From: Winogradskyella vidalii
GTDB lineage: Bacteria > Bacteroidota > Bacteroidia > Flavobacteriales > Flavobacteriaceae
Assembly: GCF_013403955.1 (NCBI RefSeq)
Contig: NZ_JABFDG010000007.1
Coordinates: forward strand, 186,001-250,000
Length of the DNA: 64,000 nucleotides
Reading direction: 5' to 3'
The translations under genes and the position numbers were made by a program. This document shows positions 7,577 to 15,530 of this stretch, piece by piece (positions within the stretch are counted from its first letter, which is position 1; each line of letters opens with the position of its first letter). Below the pieces are notes generated by a model. That model was given only the letters and a program-made list of their open reading frames with translations, was not told the origin of the DNA and did no database searches.

Positions 7577-8329
7577 ATGAAACAAGAATTATACAAATAC
7601 ATCCTAGGCATTGCAGACAACAGCCTAATCCTCGGCCAACGCCTAGGCGAATTAACAGGTCACGGTCCAACTCTAGAAACAGACATCGCTTGCACCAACA
7701 TCTCACTAGATTTATTCGGACAAGTCCGTAGTTATTTCCAATACGCAGCTAAAATCGCCGGAGATGGCAGAACGGAAGATAACATTGCGATGCTCAGAAA
7801 AGAGCGCGAATACGTCAATGTATTATTAGTAGAACAACCAAACACTAATTTTGCTTACACTATGGCACGTCAGTTTTTATTTGATGTGTACCATTTGGCT
7901 TTTCTTTCAGAATTAGAAAAGAGCAAAGACTTAACACTTTCCGCAATAGCAAAAAAATGTATCAAGGAAGTACGTTACCATGAGCGATTTTCATCAGATT
8001 GGATAAAACGTCTAGGCGACGGAACAGAGGAAAGCAAAGCAAAAATGCAGGAAGCCATAAATGATTTATGGACTTATACCGACGAATTATTTCATCAAAC
8101 CGAAGCTGATAAAGCAATGGTTTCCGAAGGTATTGGCGTTGATGTCACCAAGCTAAAAGATGCTTATTACAAACAAGTCAATGAAGTTTTAGAAATAGCA
8201 ACACTGAAAATCCCAGAATCAAAATATTTTCAAAAAGGAGGAAAAAAAGGAATTCACACCGAACATTTAGGGTACTTATTAGCTGAATTACAATATATGC
8301 AACGCACATACCCTAATATGGAATGGTAA
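7577..8329 (+). CDS. paaC: 1,2-phenylacetyl-CoA epoxidase, structural subunit PaaC
   Basis: 250 residues from the ATG at 7577. PaaC is the ferritin-like partner of PaaA without a working diiron centre; it supports the complex. Typical segments: DNSLILGQRLGELTGHGPTL, DIACTNISLDLFGQ, FAYTMARQFLFDVYH and CIKEVRYHERFSSDW. The start is chosen because the eight codons upstream are hexamer repeat. The gene ends at 8329 with an H1 hairpin five bases later. Confidence 0.95.
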   Translation: MKQELYKYILGIADNSLILGQRLGELTGHGPTLETDIACTNISLDLFGQVRSYFQYAAKIAGDGRTEDNIAMLRKEREYVNVLLVEQPNTNFAYTMARQFLFDVYHLAFLSELEKSKDLTLSAIAKKCIKEVRYHERFSSDWIKRLGDGTEESKAKMQEAINDLWTYTDELFHQTEADKAMVSEGIGVDVTKLKDAYYKQVNEVLEIATLKIPESKYFQKGGKKGIHTEHLGYLLAELQYMQRTYPNMEW

Positions 8330-8333
8330 CCCA

Positions 8334-8357
8334 ATTCCTACGAAAGCAGGAATCTCA
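8334..8357 (+). repeat. H1 hairpin
   Basis: TTCCTAC, loop GAAA, GCAGGAA, tail TCTCA, with one stem mismatch. It lies just after the paaC stop. Confidence 0.75.
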
Positions 8358-8392
8358 TAAATGAACAATAAAATTTCAAATTAAAACTATAT

Positions 8393-8418
8393 GTCATGCT
8401 GAGCTTATCGAAGCATTT
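8393..8418 (+). repeat. GTCATGCTGA-type hairpin
   Basis: GTCATGCT, then GAGCTTATCGA, then AGCATTTCA: arms ATGCT/AGCAT. It lies six bases before the paaD start. A weak relative of its first half is at 50477. Confidence 0.5.
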
Positions 8419-8423
8419 CAAAA

Positions 8424-8924
8424 ATGATAACAGAAACACAAGATATCGACAAAAACCTAATTGAGATTTTATCCAAAGTCTCAGACCCAGAAATCCCAGT
8501 ACTTTCTATAATGGACATGGGAGTCGTACGTTCTGCAACTATTGTTGATGGGATTGTTAAAGTAGAAATCACACCAACTTATAGTGGTTGTCCTGCTATG
8601 GACGTCATTGGAGATGATATAAAAAAAGCATTAAAAAAAGCCGGTTACAAATCTGAAACTGAACTCATCCTGCATCCAGCATGGACCACCGACTGGATTA
8701 CACCAAGAGGAAGAAAAGCATTAGAAGATTACGGCATAGCAGCACCATTAGAGGCAGAAGCAGATAAAGATGTATTGCTCAACGAAAAACGCTTGGTAAA
8801 GTGTCTGCAATGTGGTTCTACCAATACAAAATTAGTAAGTCAATTTGGCTCAACCGCATGTAAAGCACAATTTCAATGTGATGATTGCCATGAACCCTTC
8901 GATTATTTTAAATGTTTAAAGTAA
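8424..8924 (+). CDS. paaD: Phenylacetate pathway MIP18/DUF59 protein PaaD
   Basis: 166 residues. PaaD belongs to the MIP18 family (DUF59) linked to iron-sulphur assembly and is thought to help mature the epoxidase, most likely the PaaE cluster. The N-terminal domain has SDPEIPVLSIMDMGVVR and TPTYSGCPAMDVI. The C-terminal part has a zinc-ribbon-like Cys set: CLQCGS, then CKAQFQCDDCHEPFDYFKC. Both parts are complete. It follows paaC with a 94-bp gap holding two hairpins. Confidence 0.93.
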   Translation: MITETQDIDKNLIEILSKVSDPEIPVLSIMDMGVVRSATIVDGIVKVEITPTYSGCPAMDVIGDDIKKALKKAGYKSETELILHPAWTTDWITPRGRKALEDYGIAAPLEAEADKDVLLNEKRLVKCLQCGSTNTKLVSQFGSTACKAQFQCDDCHEPFDYFKCLK

Positions 8925-8929
8925 CATCA

Positions 8930-8975
8930 CGTCAGTTCGAGTGAAATTGCTTTAGGGCAATTTTGTATCGAGAAC
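8930..8975 (+). repeat. H2 hairpin
   Basis: CGTCAGTTCGAGTGA, inner stem AAATTGC / GCAATTT, then TGTATCGAGAAC. The outer ends pair GTTC with GAAC. It lies after the paaD stop. Confidence 0.78.
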
Positions 8976-8995
8976 ATATAAAAGAAAAAGATTAA

Positions 8996-9775
8996 ATGAA
9001 GTCAATTGAATTAAAAACAGAAAACAAAATAGCAACCATAACGCTAAACAGACCAGAGGTCTTTAATAGTTTCAATCGTGAAATGGCTTTAAGTTTACAA
9101 AGTATTTTAGACGATTGTGAAAATAATCCCGATGTCAGAGCCATTGTCCTCACAGGAAACGGAAAAGCGTTTTGCGCGGGTCAAGATTTAAAAGAAGTCA
9201 CGGACCCAGATTCAAATCCAGGCTTCAAAAAAATATTGGAAGAACACTACAATCCAATTATCACAAGAATCAGAAGTATTAAAAAACCAATTATTGGAGC
9301 CATAAACGGCGTTGCTGCAGGAGCAGGCGCTAATATAGCATTAGCCTGTGATATTGTTGTGGCTCACGAAAAAGTAAGCTTCATTCAAGCCTTTAGCTTA
9401 ATAGGATTGGTACCTGATAGCGCAGGTACCTACTTTCTTCCAAGATTAATAGGTTTTCAAAAAGCACAGGCCTTAGCCATGTTAGGCGATAAAATTTCAG
9501 CTGAAGATGCAGAAAAAATGGGAATGATTTACAAAATGATTCCATTAGAAAATTTCGAAGAAGAAGTTGATAAATTAGCCTTAAAACTAGCCAACATGCC
9601 AACCAAAGCTTTGGGAATGATAAAAGAGCTATTCAACAAATCGATGACCAATACTTTAGAGCAACAACTCGCTCTTGAATCAAAATTACAAATTGAAGCC
9701 GCACAAAGCGACGATTACAAAGAAGGAGTCACTGCATTTATAGAAAAACGTCAACCAAAATTTAAAGGACAATAA
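8996..9775 (+). CDS. paaG: 2-(1,2-epoxy-1,2-dihydrophenyl)acetyl-CoA isomerase PaaG (crotonase fold)
   Basis: 259 residues, full-length crotonase. PaaG turns the ring epoxide into the seven-membered oxepin-CoA. Seen: oxyanion-hole segments GKAFCAGQDLKEV and GVAAGAGANIALACD, and IGLVPDSAGTYFLPRL. The Glu of hydratases in GGGCEL is absent (AGANIAL), as expected for PaaG, while the PDSAGT region carries the Asp typical of the isomerase branch. It follows paaD closely. PaaF and PaaG are easily confused; motif and position both favour PaaG. Confidence 0.88.
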   Translation: MKSIELKTENKIATITLNRPEVFNSFNREMALSLQSILDDCENNPDVRAIVLTGNGKAFCAGQDLKEVTDPDSNPGFKKILEEHYNPIITRIRSIKKPIIGAINGVAAGAGANIALACDIVVAHEKVSFIQAFSLIGLVPDSAGTYFLPRLIGFQKAQALAMLGDKISAEDAEKMGMIYKMIPLENFEEEVDKLALKLANMPTKALGMIKELFNKSMTNTLEQQLALESKLQIEAAQSDDYKEGVTAFIEKRQPKFKGQ

Positions 9776-9784
9776 TATCATTAA

Positions 9785-9811
9785 CCTGTAAGGTTTCTAA
9801 AACCTTGTAGG
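9785..9811 (+). repeat. H3 hairpin
   Basis: CCTGTAAGGTTT, CTAA, AACCTTGTAGG, followed by a run of T. With the T-run it could act as a weak terminator after paaG, but identical hairpins elsewhere have no T-run. Confidence 0.7.
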
Positions 9812-9824
9812 TTTTTTTAAAATT

Positions 9825-10760
9825 ATGAATAAACAAACTCTCATAGAAGTTCACAACCGAATAAAACCTTTTATTCATAAAACCCCTGTTTTAACCTCAC
9901 AATTATTAAACAAAGAAACGGGTTGTAATCTATTTTTTAAATGTGAGAATTTCCAGAAAATGGGAGCCTTTAAAATGCGAGGCGCAACAAATGCTATTCT
10001 TTCGCTGTCTGAAGAAGAAAGACAACGCGGCGTCGTTACACATTCCTCAGGTAATTTTGCACAAGCGGTTTCATTAGCTGCTCAAAATCTAGGCATAAAA
10101 GCTTATATCGTTATGCCTGAAAACGCGCCACAGGTTAAGAAAAATGCAGTTAGAACATATGGAGGAGACATCATTGAATGCGAATCGACATTAAAGGCAA
10201 GAGAGGAGACAGCCAATAAAATAAAGACAGAAAGAGGCGCCTCATTTTTGCACCCATCCAATCAAGATGAAGTCATTTATGGTAATAGTACAGCTGCTAT
10301 AGAATTACTAGAGGAACAGCCCAATTTAGAGGTCATTTTTGCACCCGTTGGTGGTGGTGGATTACTAGCCGGAACTGCTTTAGCAGCGCATTTATTCTCA
10401 AATAATTGTAAAACTATTGGAGCGGAGCCTATGGCTGTGGATGATGCGTATCGTTCCTTGGTTTCTGGACAAATTGAAACAAACAAGACAACTTTGACAA
10501 TTGCAGATGGTTTGCGAACAAATTTAGGAAACCGTAACTTTCCAATTATCCAAAAACACGTTGAAAAAATAATTCGTGTGGAAGAAAATGAAATTATAAA
10601 CGCTATGCAATTACTTTGGGAACGCATGAAGATTATTATAGAGCCTTCATCAGCTGTTCCTTTTGCAGCCGTTTTAAAACATAAAGAAGAATTTAAAAAC
10701 AAAAACGTCGGTATTATTTTATCTGGCGGAAATGTAGATGTGAAAAATTTACCATTTTGA
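9825..10760 (+). CDS. PLP-dependent serine/threonine dehydratase or serine racemase
   Basis: 311 residues, fold-type II PLP enzyme without the C-terminal regulatory domain of biosynthetic IlvA. The PLP lysine is in KMGAFKMRGATNA; HSSGNFAQAVSLAA binds the substrate carboxylate; APVGGGGLLAGTA binds PLP phosphate; LSGGNVDV closes the site. This matches catabolic threonine/serine dehydratases and serine racemases (about 310-330 residues), which cannot be separated by eye. It lies inside the paa block, which suggests an amino-acid catabolic theme, but it has no known step in phenylacetate breakdown. Confidence 0.85.
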   Translation: MNKQTLIEVHNRIKPFIHKTPVLTSQLLNKETGCNLFFKCENFQKMGAFKMRGATNAILSLSEEERQRGVVTHSSGNFAQAVSLAAQNLGIKAYIVMPENAPQVKKNAVRTYGGDIIECESTLKAREETANKIKTERGASFLHPSNQDEVIYGNSTAAIELLEEQPNLEVIFAPVGGGGLLAGTALAAHLFSNNCKTIGAEPMAVDDAYRSLVSGQIETNKTTLTIADGLRTNLGNRNFPIIQKHVEKIIRVEENEIINAMQLLWERMKIIIEPSSAVPFAAVLKHKEEFKNKNVGIILSGGNVDVKNLPF

Positions 10761-10790
10761 TTAACGATTGAAGACTGTTGATTTATGATT
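10759..10790 (+). repeat. Left AT-rich inverted repeat of a four-helix-bundle cassette
   Basis: GATTAACGATTGAAGA followed by TTGATTTATGATT. Its GATTAACGATT reappears in reverse complement at about 11202-11242, on the other side of the broken four-helix gene. Confidence 0.5.
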
Positions 10791-10812
10791 ATAGAACTTA
10801 AACAGAATAAAG

Positions 10813-11148
10813 ATGAAACCTAATCAATTAGAAGAGAGAGTAATTCAATTTTCAATTGAGATTATACTGTTGTGTAAAACAATAGATAAATCTTTTGCAT
10901 CAGAACATTTAGCTAAACAATTAATACGTTCGGTAACGTCTTCAGCTTTAAATTATGGATAAGCTAGAAATGGAAAGTCTACAAGAGATTTTCTTCATAA
11001 AATGAAAATTTGCTTAAAAGAATTAAGAGATTCTTTTATAAACTTAAGAATATTAAAAGGAGCTAATCTTATCAAAGACTTTGAATTTTTAGAAAAGATA
11101 TTAAAAGAAAATGATGAATTAATTTCAATTTTTGTTGTTAGTATTTAA
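10813..11148 (+). pseudogene. Four-helix-bundle protein (23S rRNA intervening-sequence family), broken by a stop codon
   Basis: Frame from ATG at 10813 to TAA at 11148 (111 codons) with one in-frame TAA at 10960-10962, codon 50. It reads SALNYG, stop, ARNGKSTRDFLHKMK; the family normally has NYGEAR here, so one G-to-T change in a GAA codon explains the stop. Otherwise the frame is intact, and ends ISIFVVSI. This family is found in intervening sequences of 23S rRNA and scattered in many copies in Bacteroidota; related proteins serve in diversity-generating retroelements. It lies between AT-rich inverted repeats, so a small mobile cassette is possible. Confidence 0.8.
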
Positions 11149-11196
11149 ACAACACCAAATAAGTTGAAATCATAAAATATAGATGGAATATTAGGT

Positions 11197-12417
11197 ATGG
11201 GTGAAAATCAAAAATCAGAAATCGTTAATCTAAAATCTCAAATCAATAGAGTTGGAATAATAGGTTCTGGAACCATGGGAAGCGGCATAGCACAAGTCGC
11301 TGCAACCTCGGGTTGTAAGGTTAAATTGTACGATACTAATCAAGCGGCTTTAGACAAAGCAAAAGCTTCATTGGAAAAAATATTAAATCGCTTAATCGAA
11401 AAAGGAAGGATAAATGCAGAAGAAAAAAACAGAATTCAATTTAATATCAGTTATGTTGATAATTTAAAAGACTTATCGGATTCAAATCTAACGATTGAAG
11501 CCATTATTGAAAACCTAGACATCAAGAAAAAAGTCTTTTCAGAATTAGAAAGTTATGTGTCTGAGGATTGTATTATTGCTTCTAACACATCAAGTTTATC
11601 AATAGCATCCATTGCAGCATCCCTAAAAAAGCCAGAACGTTGTATCGGCATTCACTTTTTTAATCCGGCACCTTTAATGAAATTGGTTGAGGTCATTCCT
11701 GCTATTCAAACGTCAAAAGAAGTGCTTGAAAAATCAATTCAAACCATTTCGGATTGGAAAAAAGTAGTTGCTGTTGCGAAAGATACACCAGGGTTTATAG
11801 TCAACCGAGTAGCAAGACCATTTTATGGGGAAGCTCTTCGAATATATGAAGAAGGCATTGCAGATTTCGAAACCATAGACGCAGCAATGAAAGACCTAGG
11901 AGGTTTCAGAATGGGGCCATTTGAGTTAATGGATTTTATTGGAAACGATGTCAATTACACTGTAACTGAAACTGTTTTTACAGCGTTTTATTTCGACCCA
12001 AGATACAAACCTGCATTCACACAAAAACGTTTTGCCGAAGCAGGTTACTTAGGACGAAAATCAGGAAAAGGCTATTATAATTATGATGAAAATGGAAGAA
12101 AAATAGAATGTCCATCTGTCTCGTCGAGCGCAGTCGAGATGTCTCTTTCAGAAACCATTTTCAACAGAGTCCTAGTCATGCTGATCAACGAAGCAGCAGA
12201 TGCCTTATTTTTAAACATCGCATCAGCCGAAGATATCGACAACGCCATGACCAAAGGCGTCAACTACCCAAAAGGCTTATTAGCCTGGGCAGACGAAAAA
12301 GGTATCGATTGGTGTGTGAATAAAATGGATGAGCTTTACAATGAATATCATGAAGACAGATACCGTTGTAGTCCGTTATTGCGTAAAATGGATAATACAG
12401 GTGTGAGTTTTTTTTAA
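11197..12417 (+). CDS. paaH: 3-hydroxyadipyl-CoA dehydrogenase PaaH (3-hydroxyacyl-CoA dehydrogenase)
   Basis: 406 residues. It oxidises 3-hydroxyadipyl-CoA to 3-oxoadipyl-CoA with NAD. NAD-binding VGIIGSGTMGSGIAQ starts at residue 18; SNTSSLSIASIA, then HFFNPAPLMKLVEV with the catalytic His, and a C-terminal domain with DTPGFIVNRV and YPKGLLAWAD. Two oddities. Residues 1-17 (GENQKSEIVNLKSQIN) are coded by the right-hand AT-rich repeat of the four-helix cassette. Residues about 307-317 (CPSVSSSAVEM) are coded by a palindrome at 12116-12146 between the two C-terminal lobes. The enzyme should tolerate both, as they lie in the N-tail and in a linker. Confidence 0.92.
   Translation: MGENQKSEIVNLKSQINRVGIIGSGTMGSGIAQVAATSGCKVKLYDTNQAALDKAKASLEKILNRLIEKGRINAEEKNRIQFNISYVDNLKDLSDSNLTIEAIIENLDIKKKVFSELESYVSEDCIIASNTSSLSIASIAASLKKPERCIGIHFFNPAPLMKLVEVIPAIQTSKEVLEKSIQTISDWKKVVAVAKDTPGFIVNRVARPFYGEALRIYEEGIADFETIDAAMKDLGGFRMGPFELMDFIGNDVNYTVTETVFTAFYFDPRYKPAFTQKRFAEAGYLGRKSGKGYYNYDENGRKIECPSVSSSAVEMSLSETIFNRVLVMLINEAADALFLNIASAEDIDNAMTKGVNYPKGLLAWADEKGIDWCVNKMDELYNEYHEDRYRCSPLLRKMDNTGVSFF
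11202..11242 (+). repeat. Right AT-rich inverted repeat, inside the start of paaH
   Basis: AATCAGAAATCGTTAATC with AAATCTCAAATC. Its reverse complement contains GATTAACGATT, matching the left repeat at 10759. Translated as the first residues of PaaH. Confidence 0.5.
12116..12146 (+). repeat. H5 palindrome inside the paaH coding region
   Basis: CTGTCTCGTCGAGCGCAGT followed by CGAGATGTCTCT. CTCG/CGAG arms around the GAGCGCAGT core; in frame. Confidence 0.7.
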
Positions 12418-12423
12418 TTGCAA

Positions 12424-12454
12424 AGGGATTGGGTAATAGGAAATAGGCATTAGT
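12424..12454 (+). repeat. Left low-complexity repeat of the second four-helix cassette
   Basis: GGGATTGGGTAATAGGAAAT then AGGCATTAG. The opposite orientation (CTAATCCCTAATACC, CCTAATGCC) appears at 12831-12858 after the gene. Confidence 0.45.
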
Positions 12455-12492
12455 ATGAAGAGTAACTATCATTTTAATTTGAGGATTTAATA

Positions 12493-12834
12493 GTGTATCA
12501 AAAGGCAATGGATTTTGGTGAAATAGTTAATGCTTTAGTAAAAGAATTCCCAAACCATGAGTTATACGCACTATCATCACAGTTCAGAAGAGCCGCCGAT
12601 TCTATTGCATTAAATATAGCAGAAGGCTATCCTGGTTCAGATGCTCAATTTGTTAAACATATTAATCACGCTATTTATAGTGCTAATGAATGTGTTAGTT
12701 GCAGTACAAAAGCAAAGAGAAGATTATATATTAACTTTGAAAAAGATGAAGAAAACCGAAAACTAATATCAGAATTAACAAAAATGATGTCTTCCTTGAG
12801 AAAGAAAATTTTGGAAAGAAACAAGCGTAACTAA
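12493..12834 (+). CDS. Four-helix-bundle protein (23S rRNA intervening-sequence family), probably frameshifted at its start
   Basis: 113 codons from a GTG. The sequence VYQKAMDFGEIVNALVKEFP, then QFRRAADSIALNIAEG and NECVSCSTKAKRR is the four-helix-bundle family. Upstream the same frame still reads FEDLI, which the family has, before a stop at 12475. The only ATG nearby (12455) reads MKSNYHFN in another frame; restoring one base near 12480 would join MKSNYHFNF to EDLIVYQK. So either a GTG start is used or the gene has a one-base deletion. It sits between inverted ATTAGGAAT-type repeats and between paaH and paaI. Confidence 0.75.
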   Translation: MYQKAMDFGEIVNALVKEFPNHELYALSSQFRRAADSIALNIAEGYPGSDAQFVKHINHAIYSANECVSCSTKAKRRLYINFEKDEENRKLISELTKMMSSLRKKILERNKRN

Positions 12835-12858
12835 TCCCTAATACCAAATTCCTAATGC
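12831..12858 (+). repeat. Right low-complexity repeat, supplying the paaI start codon
   Basis: CTAATCCCTAATACC then AAATTCCTAATGCC. The ATG of this repeat (12855) is the start codon of paaI. Inverse of the 12424 repeat. Confidence 0.45.
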
Positions 12859-13271
12859 CTTTAACCGGAGAACAAATCCCACATAAAATGCTTAGTCAAG
12901 ACCATTACAGTCAATGGCTAGGAATAGAAATCCTAGAATGCGAAATAGGCAGATGTAAAGTGGCTATGACCATAAGAAAGGAAATGCTAAACAGCATGAA
13001 CAAAGCGCACGGTGGAATCAGTTACTCATTAGCGGATACTGCATTCGGGTTTACGGCAAACACACATGGTAACTATGCCGTTTCAATTGAGACCAGTATT
13101 AATCACATTGAAGCATTGAATGAAGGCGATTATTTAGTAGCAGAATCTGTTATAGAAAAAGTGAATAACAAATTAGGTTTCAACATTGTGGAAGTGAAAC
13201 GCGGCGACGAATTAGTGGCACTTTTTAAAGGTGTAGTTTATCGTACACAAAAACCATGGGAAGAAAACTAA
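12855..13271 (+). CDS. paaI: Phenylacetate pathway hotdog-fold thioesterase PaaI
   Basis: 138 residues. PaaI hydrolyses stalled aryl- or ring-hydroxylated CoA esters to free CoA. The hotdog motif HGGISYSLADTAFGFTAN with its catalytic Asp and the preceding N-x-K-A-H stretch are clear, as is ALNEGDYLVAES. The first ATG lies inside a repeat; a second ATG at 12885 (MLSQDHYSQWLG) is the more typical family start, and both are in frame. It is followed 22 bp later by the metallopeptidase gene. Confidence 0.9.
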   Translation: MPLTGEQIPHKMLSQDHYSQWLGIEILECEIGRCKVAMTIRKEMLNSMNKAHGGISYSLADTAFGFTANTHGNYAVSIETSINHIEALNEGDYLVAESVIEKVNNKLGFNIVEVKRGDELVALFKGVVYRTQKPWEEN

Positions 13272-13293
13272 CAAAAGAATAAACTTATAAAAT

Positions 13294-14154
13294 ATGAAAT
13301 GGCAAGGTAGAAGAAAAAGTGATAACCTCGACGATAGACGAGGGATAGGAACAAAAGGCAAAGTCGCAGCAGGTGGTGGTGTAATCGCAGTAGTGGTTAT
13401 TCTTTTACAACTATTTGGTGGTGAAACTGGTCAACAAATAGCACCAATTCTTGAACAAGTAGGTAATAGTCAAAGTTCCCAACAAGTTGAGCAAAGAGAT
13501 TTAACCAGCGAAGAAGTTGAAATAGGCAATTTTATGAACGCAGTCTTGGTCGATACAGAAGATATTTGGAATCGGCTTTTTAAGGAATATAACTTAGGCG
13601 ATTATAAAGAGCCAACACTTGTTTTATTCACAGATGCCGTAAGTACAGGCTGCGGAAATGCAAGTTCAGCTTCTGGTCCTTTTTATTGTCCAGCAGACCA
13701 AAAATTATACATGGATATGTCTTTCTTTGACGAATTAAGAACGCGTTTCGGAGCTAAAGGTGGCGATTTTGCGATCGCCTATGTGACAGCTCACGAAGTC
13801 GGTCATCACATTCAAACGCTTTTAGGAACGTCAAATAAAGTCAGACAATTACAAAGCCAAGCAAGCCAAACTCAAGCAAATAAACTTTCAGTAGCACAAG
13901 AATTACAAGCCGATTTTTATGCAGGTGTTTGGGCACACCATAATAAAAAATATTTACAAGCAGGTGATATAGAGGAAGCGCTAAGTGCTGCCAATGCAGT
14001 AGGAGACGATGCTATTCAAAAACGAATGAGCGGAAGCGTCAATTCAGACAGTTTCACACACGGCACTTCAGAGCAGCGTATGGAGTGGTTTATGAAAGGC
14101 TACAACACAGGCGATATTAGAAATGGAGATACGTTTTCTGCACTTTTAGATTAA
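13294..14154 (+). CDS. Neutral zinc metallopeptidase, YpfJ/KPN_00627 family
   Basis: 286 residues. The N-terminus is short and charged (MKWQGRRKSDNLDDRRG), then one membrane segment at about 25-41 (AAGGGVIAVVVILLQLF). The catalytic HEVGHH motif is at about 167-172 (VTAHEVGHHIQTLLG), with LQADFYAGVWAHH downstream supplying the third ligand region. Physiological substrate is unknown. It is common across bacteria and has no known link to the paa pathway; its presence between paaI and paaJ may be incidental. Followed by an H1 hairpin five bases after the stop. Confidence 0.9.
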   Translation: MKWQGRRKSDNLDDRRGIGTKGKVAAGGGVIAVVVILLQLFGGETGQQIAPILEQVGNSQSSQQVEQRDLTSEEVEIGNFMNAVLVDTEDIWNRLFKEYNLGDYKEPTLVLFTDAVSTGCGNASSASGPFYCPADQKLYMDMSFFDELRTRFGAKGGDFAIAYVTAHEVGHHIQTLLGTSNKVRQLQSQASQTQANKLSVAQELQADFYAGVWAHHNKKYLQAGDIEEALSAANAVGDDAIQKRMSGSVNSDSFTHGTSEQRMEWFMKGYNTGDIRNGDTFSALLD

Positions 14155-14157
14155 TCA

Positions 14158-14181
14158 ATTCCTGCGAAGGCAGGAATCTCA
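14158..14181 (+). repeat. H1 hairpin
   Basis: TTCCTGC, loop GAAG, GCAGGAA, tail TCTCA. Perfect stem. Confidence 0.8.
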
Positions 14182-14256
14182 GAATAAAACAGAACAGAAC
14201 AAACTAAATTCAAAGACTTAAACAAATAAGTTTTTTAAGACCGAGTAAAAACACAA

Positions 14257-14277
14257 GATTCCCACTTTTGTGGGAAT
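14257..14277 (-). repeat. H1 hairpin, reverse orientation
   Basis: GATTCCCAC, TTTT, GTGGGAAT. First of two in tandem before paaJ. Confidence 0.7.
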
Positions 14278-14287
14278 GTAATCAAAA

Positions 14288-14309
14288 GATACCCACTTTC
14301 GTGGGCAAT
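14288..14309 (-). repeat. H1 hairpin, reverse orientation
   Basis: GATACCCAC, TTTC, GTGGGCAAT. It ends three bases before the paaJ start codon. Both this and the 14257 copy read through in the paaJ frame, which is why an open frame from 14268 exists. Confidence 0.7.
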
Positions 14310-14312
14310 ACT

Positions 14313-15521
14313 ATGGAAGCATACATAATAGACGGTATAAGAACACCAATAGGTAACTACAAAGGCACATTATCAGCCGTAAGAACAGATGATTTAGGAG
14401 CACTTGTCATTGCAGAAATCGTAAAACGAAATCCAAACATCCCAAAAGACGCTTACGACGATGTCATCATAGGATGCGCTAATCAAGCAGGAGAAGATAA
14501 CCGAAATGTTGCAAGAATGGCCTCTCTTTTAGCAGGACTACCATTCACAGTTCCTGGAGAAACGGTCAACAGACTTTGTAGCTCAGGATTATCCGCTATC
14601 ATTCACGCCAACAGAGCCATAAAAGCAGGTGATGGGGACCTTTTTATTTCAGGTGGTGTTGAAAACATGACCCGTGGACCGTACGTCATTGCTAAACCAT
14701 CAACCGGATTTGGGGGCGATTCAAAAATGTATGATTCTACATTCGGGTGGCGTTTTATCAATCCAAAAATGCAAGAGATGTATGGTACTGATGGTATGGG
14801 AATGACGGCTGAAAATCTTGTCGAAAAATATAATATCTCTAGAGAAGACCAAGATAAATTTGCGCATTGGAGCCAAATGAAAGCCACCAAAGCACAAGAA
14901 AATGGTCGACTAGCAAAAGAAATTGTAACCGTAGAAATTCCACAACGCAAAAAAGACCCAATCCTTTTTTCGAAAGACGAATTCGTAAAACCTAACACGT
15001 CCTTAGAGGTTTTAGGAAAACTAAGACCAGCATTTAAAAAAGAAGGTGGCAGTGTCACGGCAGGAAATTCATCAGGATTAAACGATGGAGCGGCAGCAAC
15101 AATCATTGCTTCCGAAGCTGCCGTTAAAAAATACAATCTAAATCCGATAGCAAAAATTGTAAGCTCTGCAGTCGTTGGTGTTGAGCCTAGAATTATGGGC
15201 ATCGGTCCTGTTGCAGCTTCCAACAAGGCGCTAGAAAAAGCAGGGTTAACTATGGCTGATATGGACATTATTGAGCTTAACGAAGCTTTTGCGGCGCAAG
15301 CTTTGGCATGTATTCGTGCTTGGGGATTGGCAGATGATGATGAAAGAATAAATCCAAATGGTGGTGCGATTGCCATTGGTCATCCACTTGGGGTTACAGG
15401 CACCAGAGTAGCCTATTCTGCCGCTTTAGAATTGAAAGAACAAAACAAAAAATACGCCTTAATCACAATGTGTATTGGCGTTGGACAAGGTTATGCTGCC
15501 ATAATCGAAAATGTGAATTAA
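14313..15521 (+). CDS. paaJ: 3-oxoadipyl-CoA / 3-oxo-5,6-dehydrosuberyl-CoA thiolase PaaJ
   Basis: 402 residues from the ATG at 14313 (MEAYIIDGIRTPIGNYKG), the standard thiolase start; a longer frame from a TTG at 14268 is only translated hairpin. It cleaves 3-oxoadipyl-CoA to acetyl-CoA and succinyl-CoA, the last step of the pathway, and also acts after ring opening. Catalytic parts: Cys in NRLCSSGLSA, NEAFAAQ, GGAIAIGHPLG with the active-site His, and CIGVGQG with the second Cys. The length and YEDAV-free PaaJ/PcaF-like start fit; PcaF would do the same reaction. Confidence 0.92.
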   Translation: MEAYIIDGIRTPIGNYKGTLSAVRTDDLGALVIAEIVKRNPNIPKDAYDDVIIGCANQAGEDNRNVARMASLLAGLPFTVPGETVNRLCSSGLSAIIHANRAIKAGDGDLFISGGVENMTRGPYVIAKPSTGFGGDSKMYDSTFGWRFINPKMQEMYGTDGMGMTAENLVEKYNISREDQDKFAHWSQMKATKAQENGRLAKEIVTVEIPQRKKDPILFSKDEFVKPNTSLEVLGKLRPAFKKEGGSVTAGNSSGLNDGAAATIIASEAAVKKYNLNPIAKIVSSAVVGVEPRIMGIGPVAASNKALEKAGLTMADMDIIELNEAFAAQALACIRAWGLADDDERINPNGGAIAIGHPLGVTGTRVAYSAALELKEQNKKYALITMCIGVGQGYAAIIENVN

Positions 15522-15530
15522 GTGATTTAT

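Noticed and set aside
14268..14312. Upstream start for paaJ
   Set aside because: The extra 15 codons are translated H1 hairpins; thiolases start at MEAYIIDG.
14603..15376. A 257-codon minus-strand frame opposite paaJ
   Set aside because: Shadow of a strong thiolase gene; no motifs, low-complexity composition.
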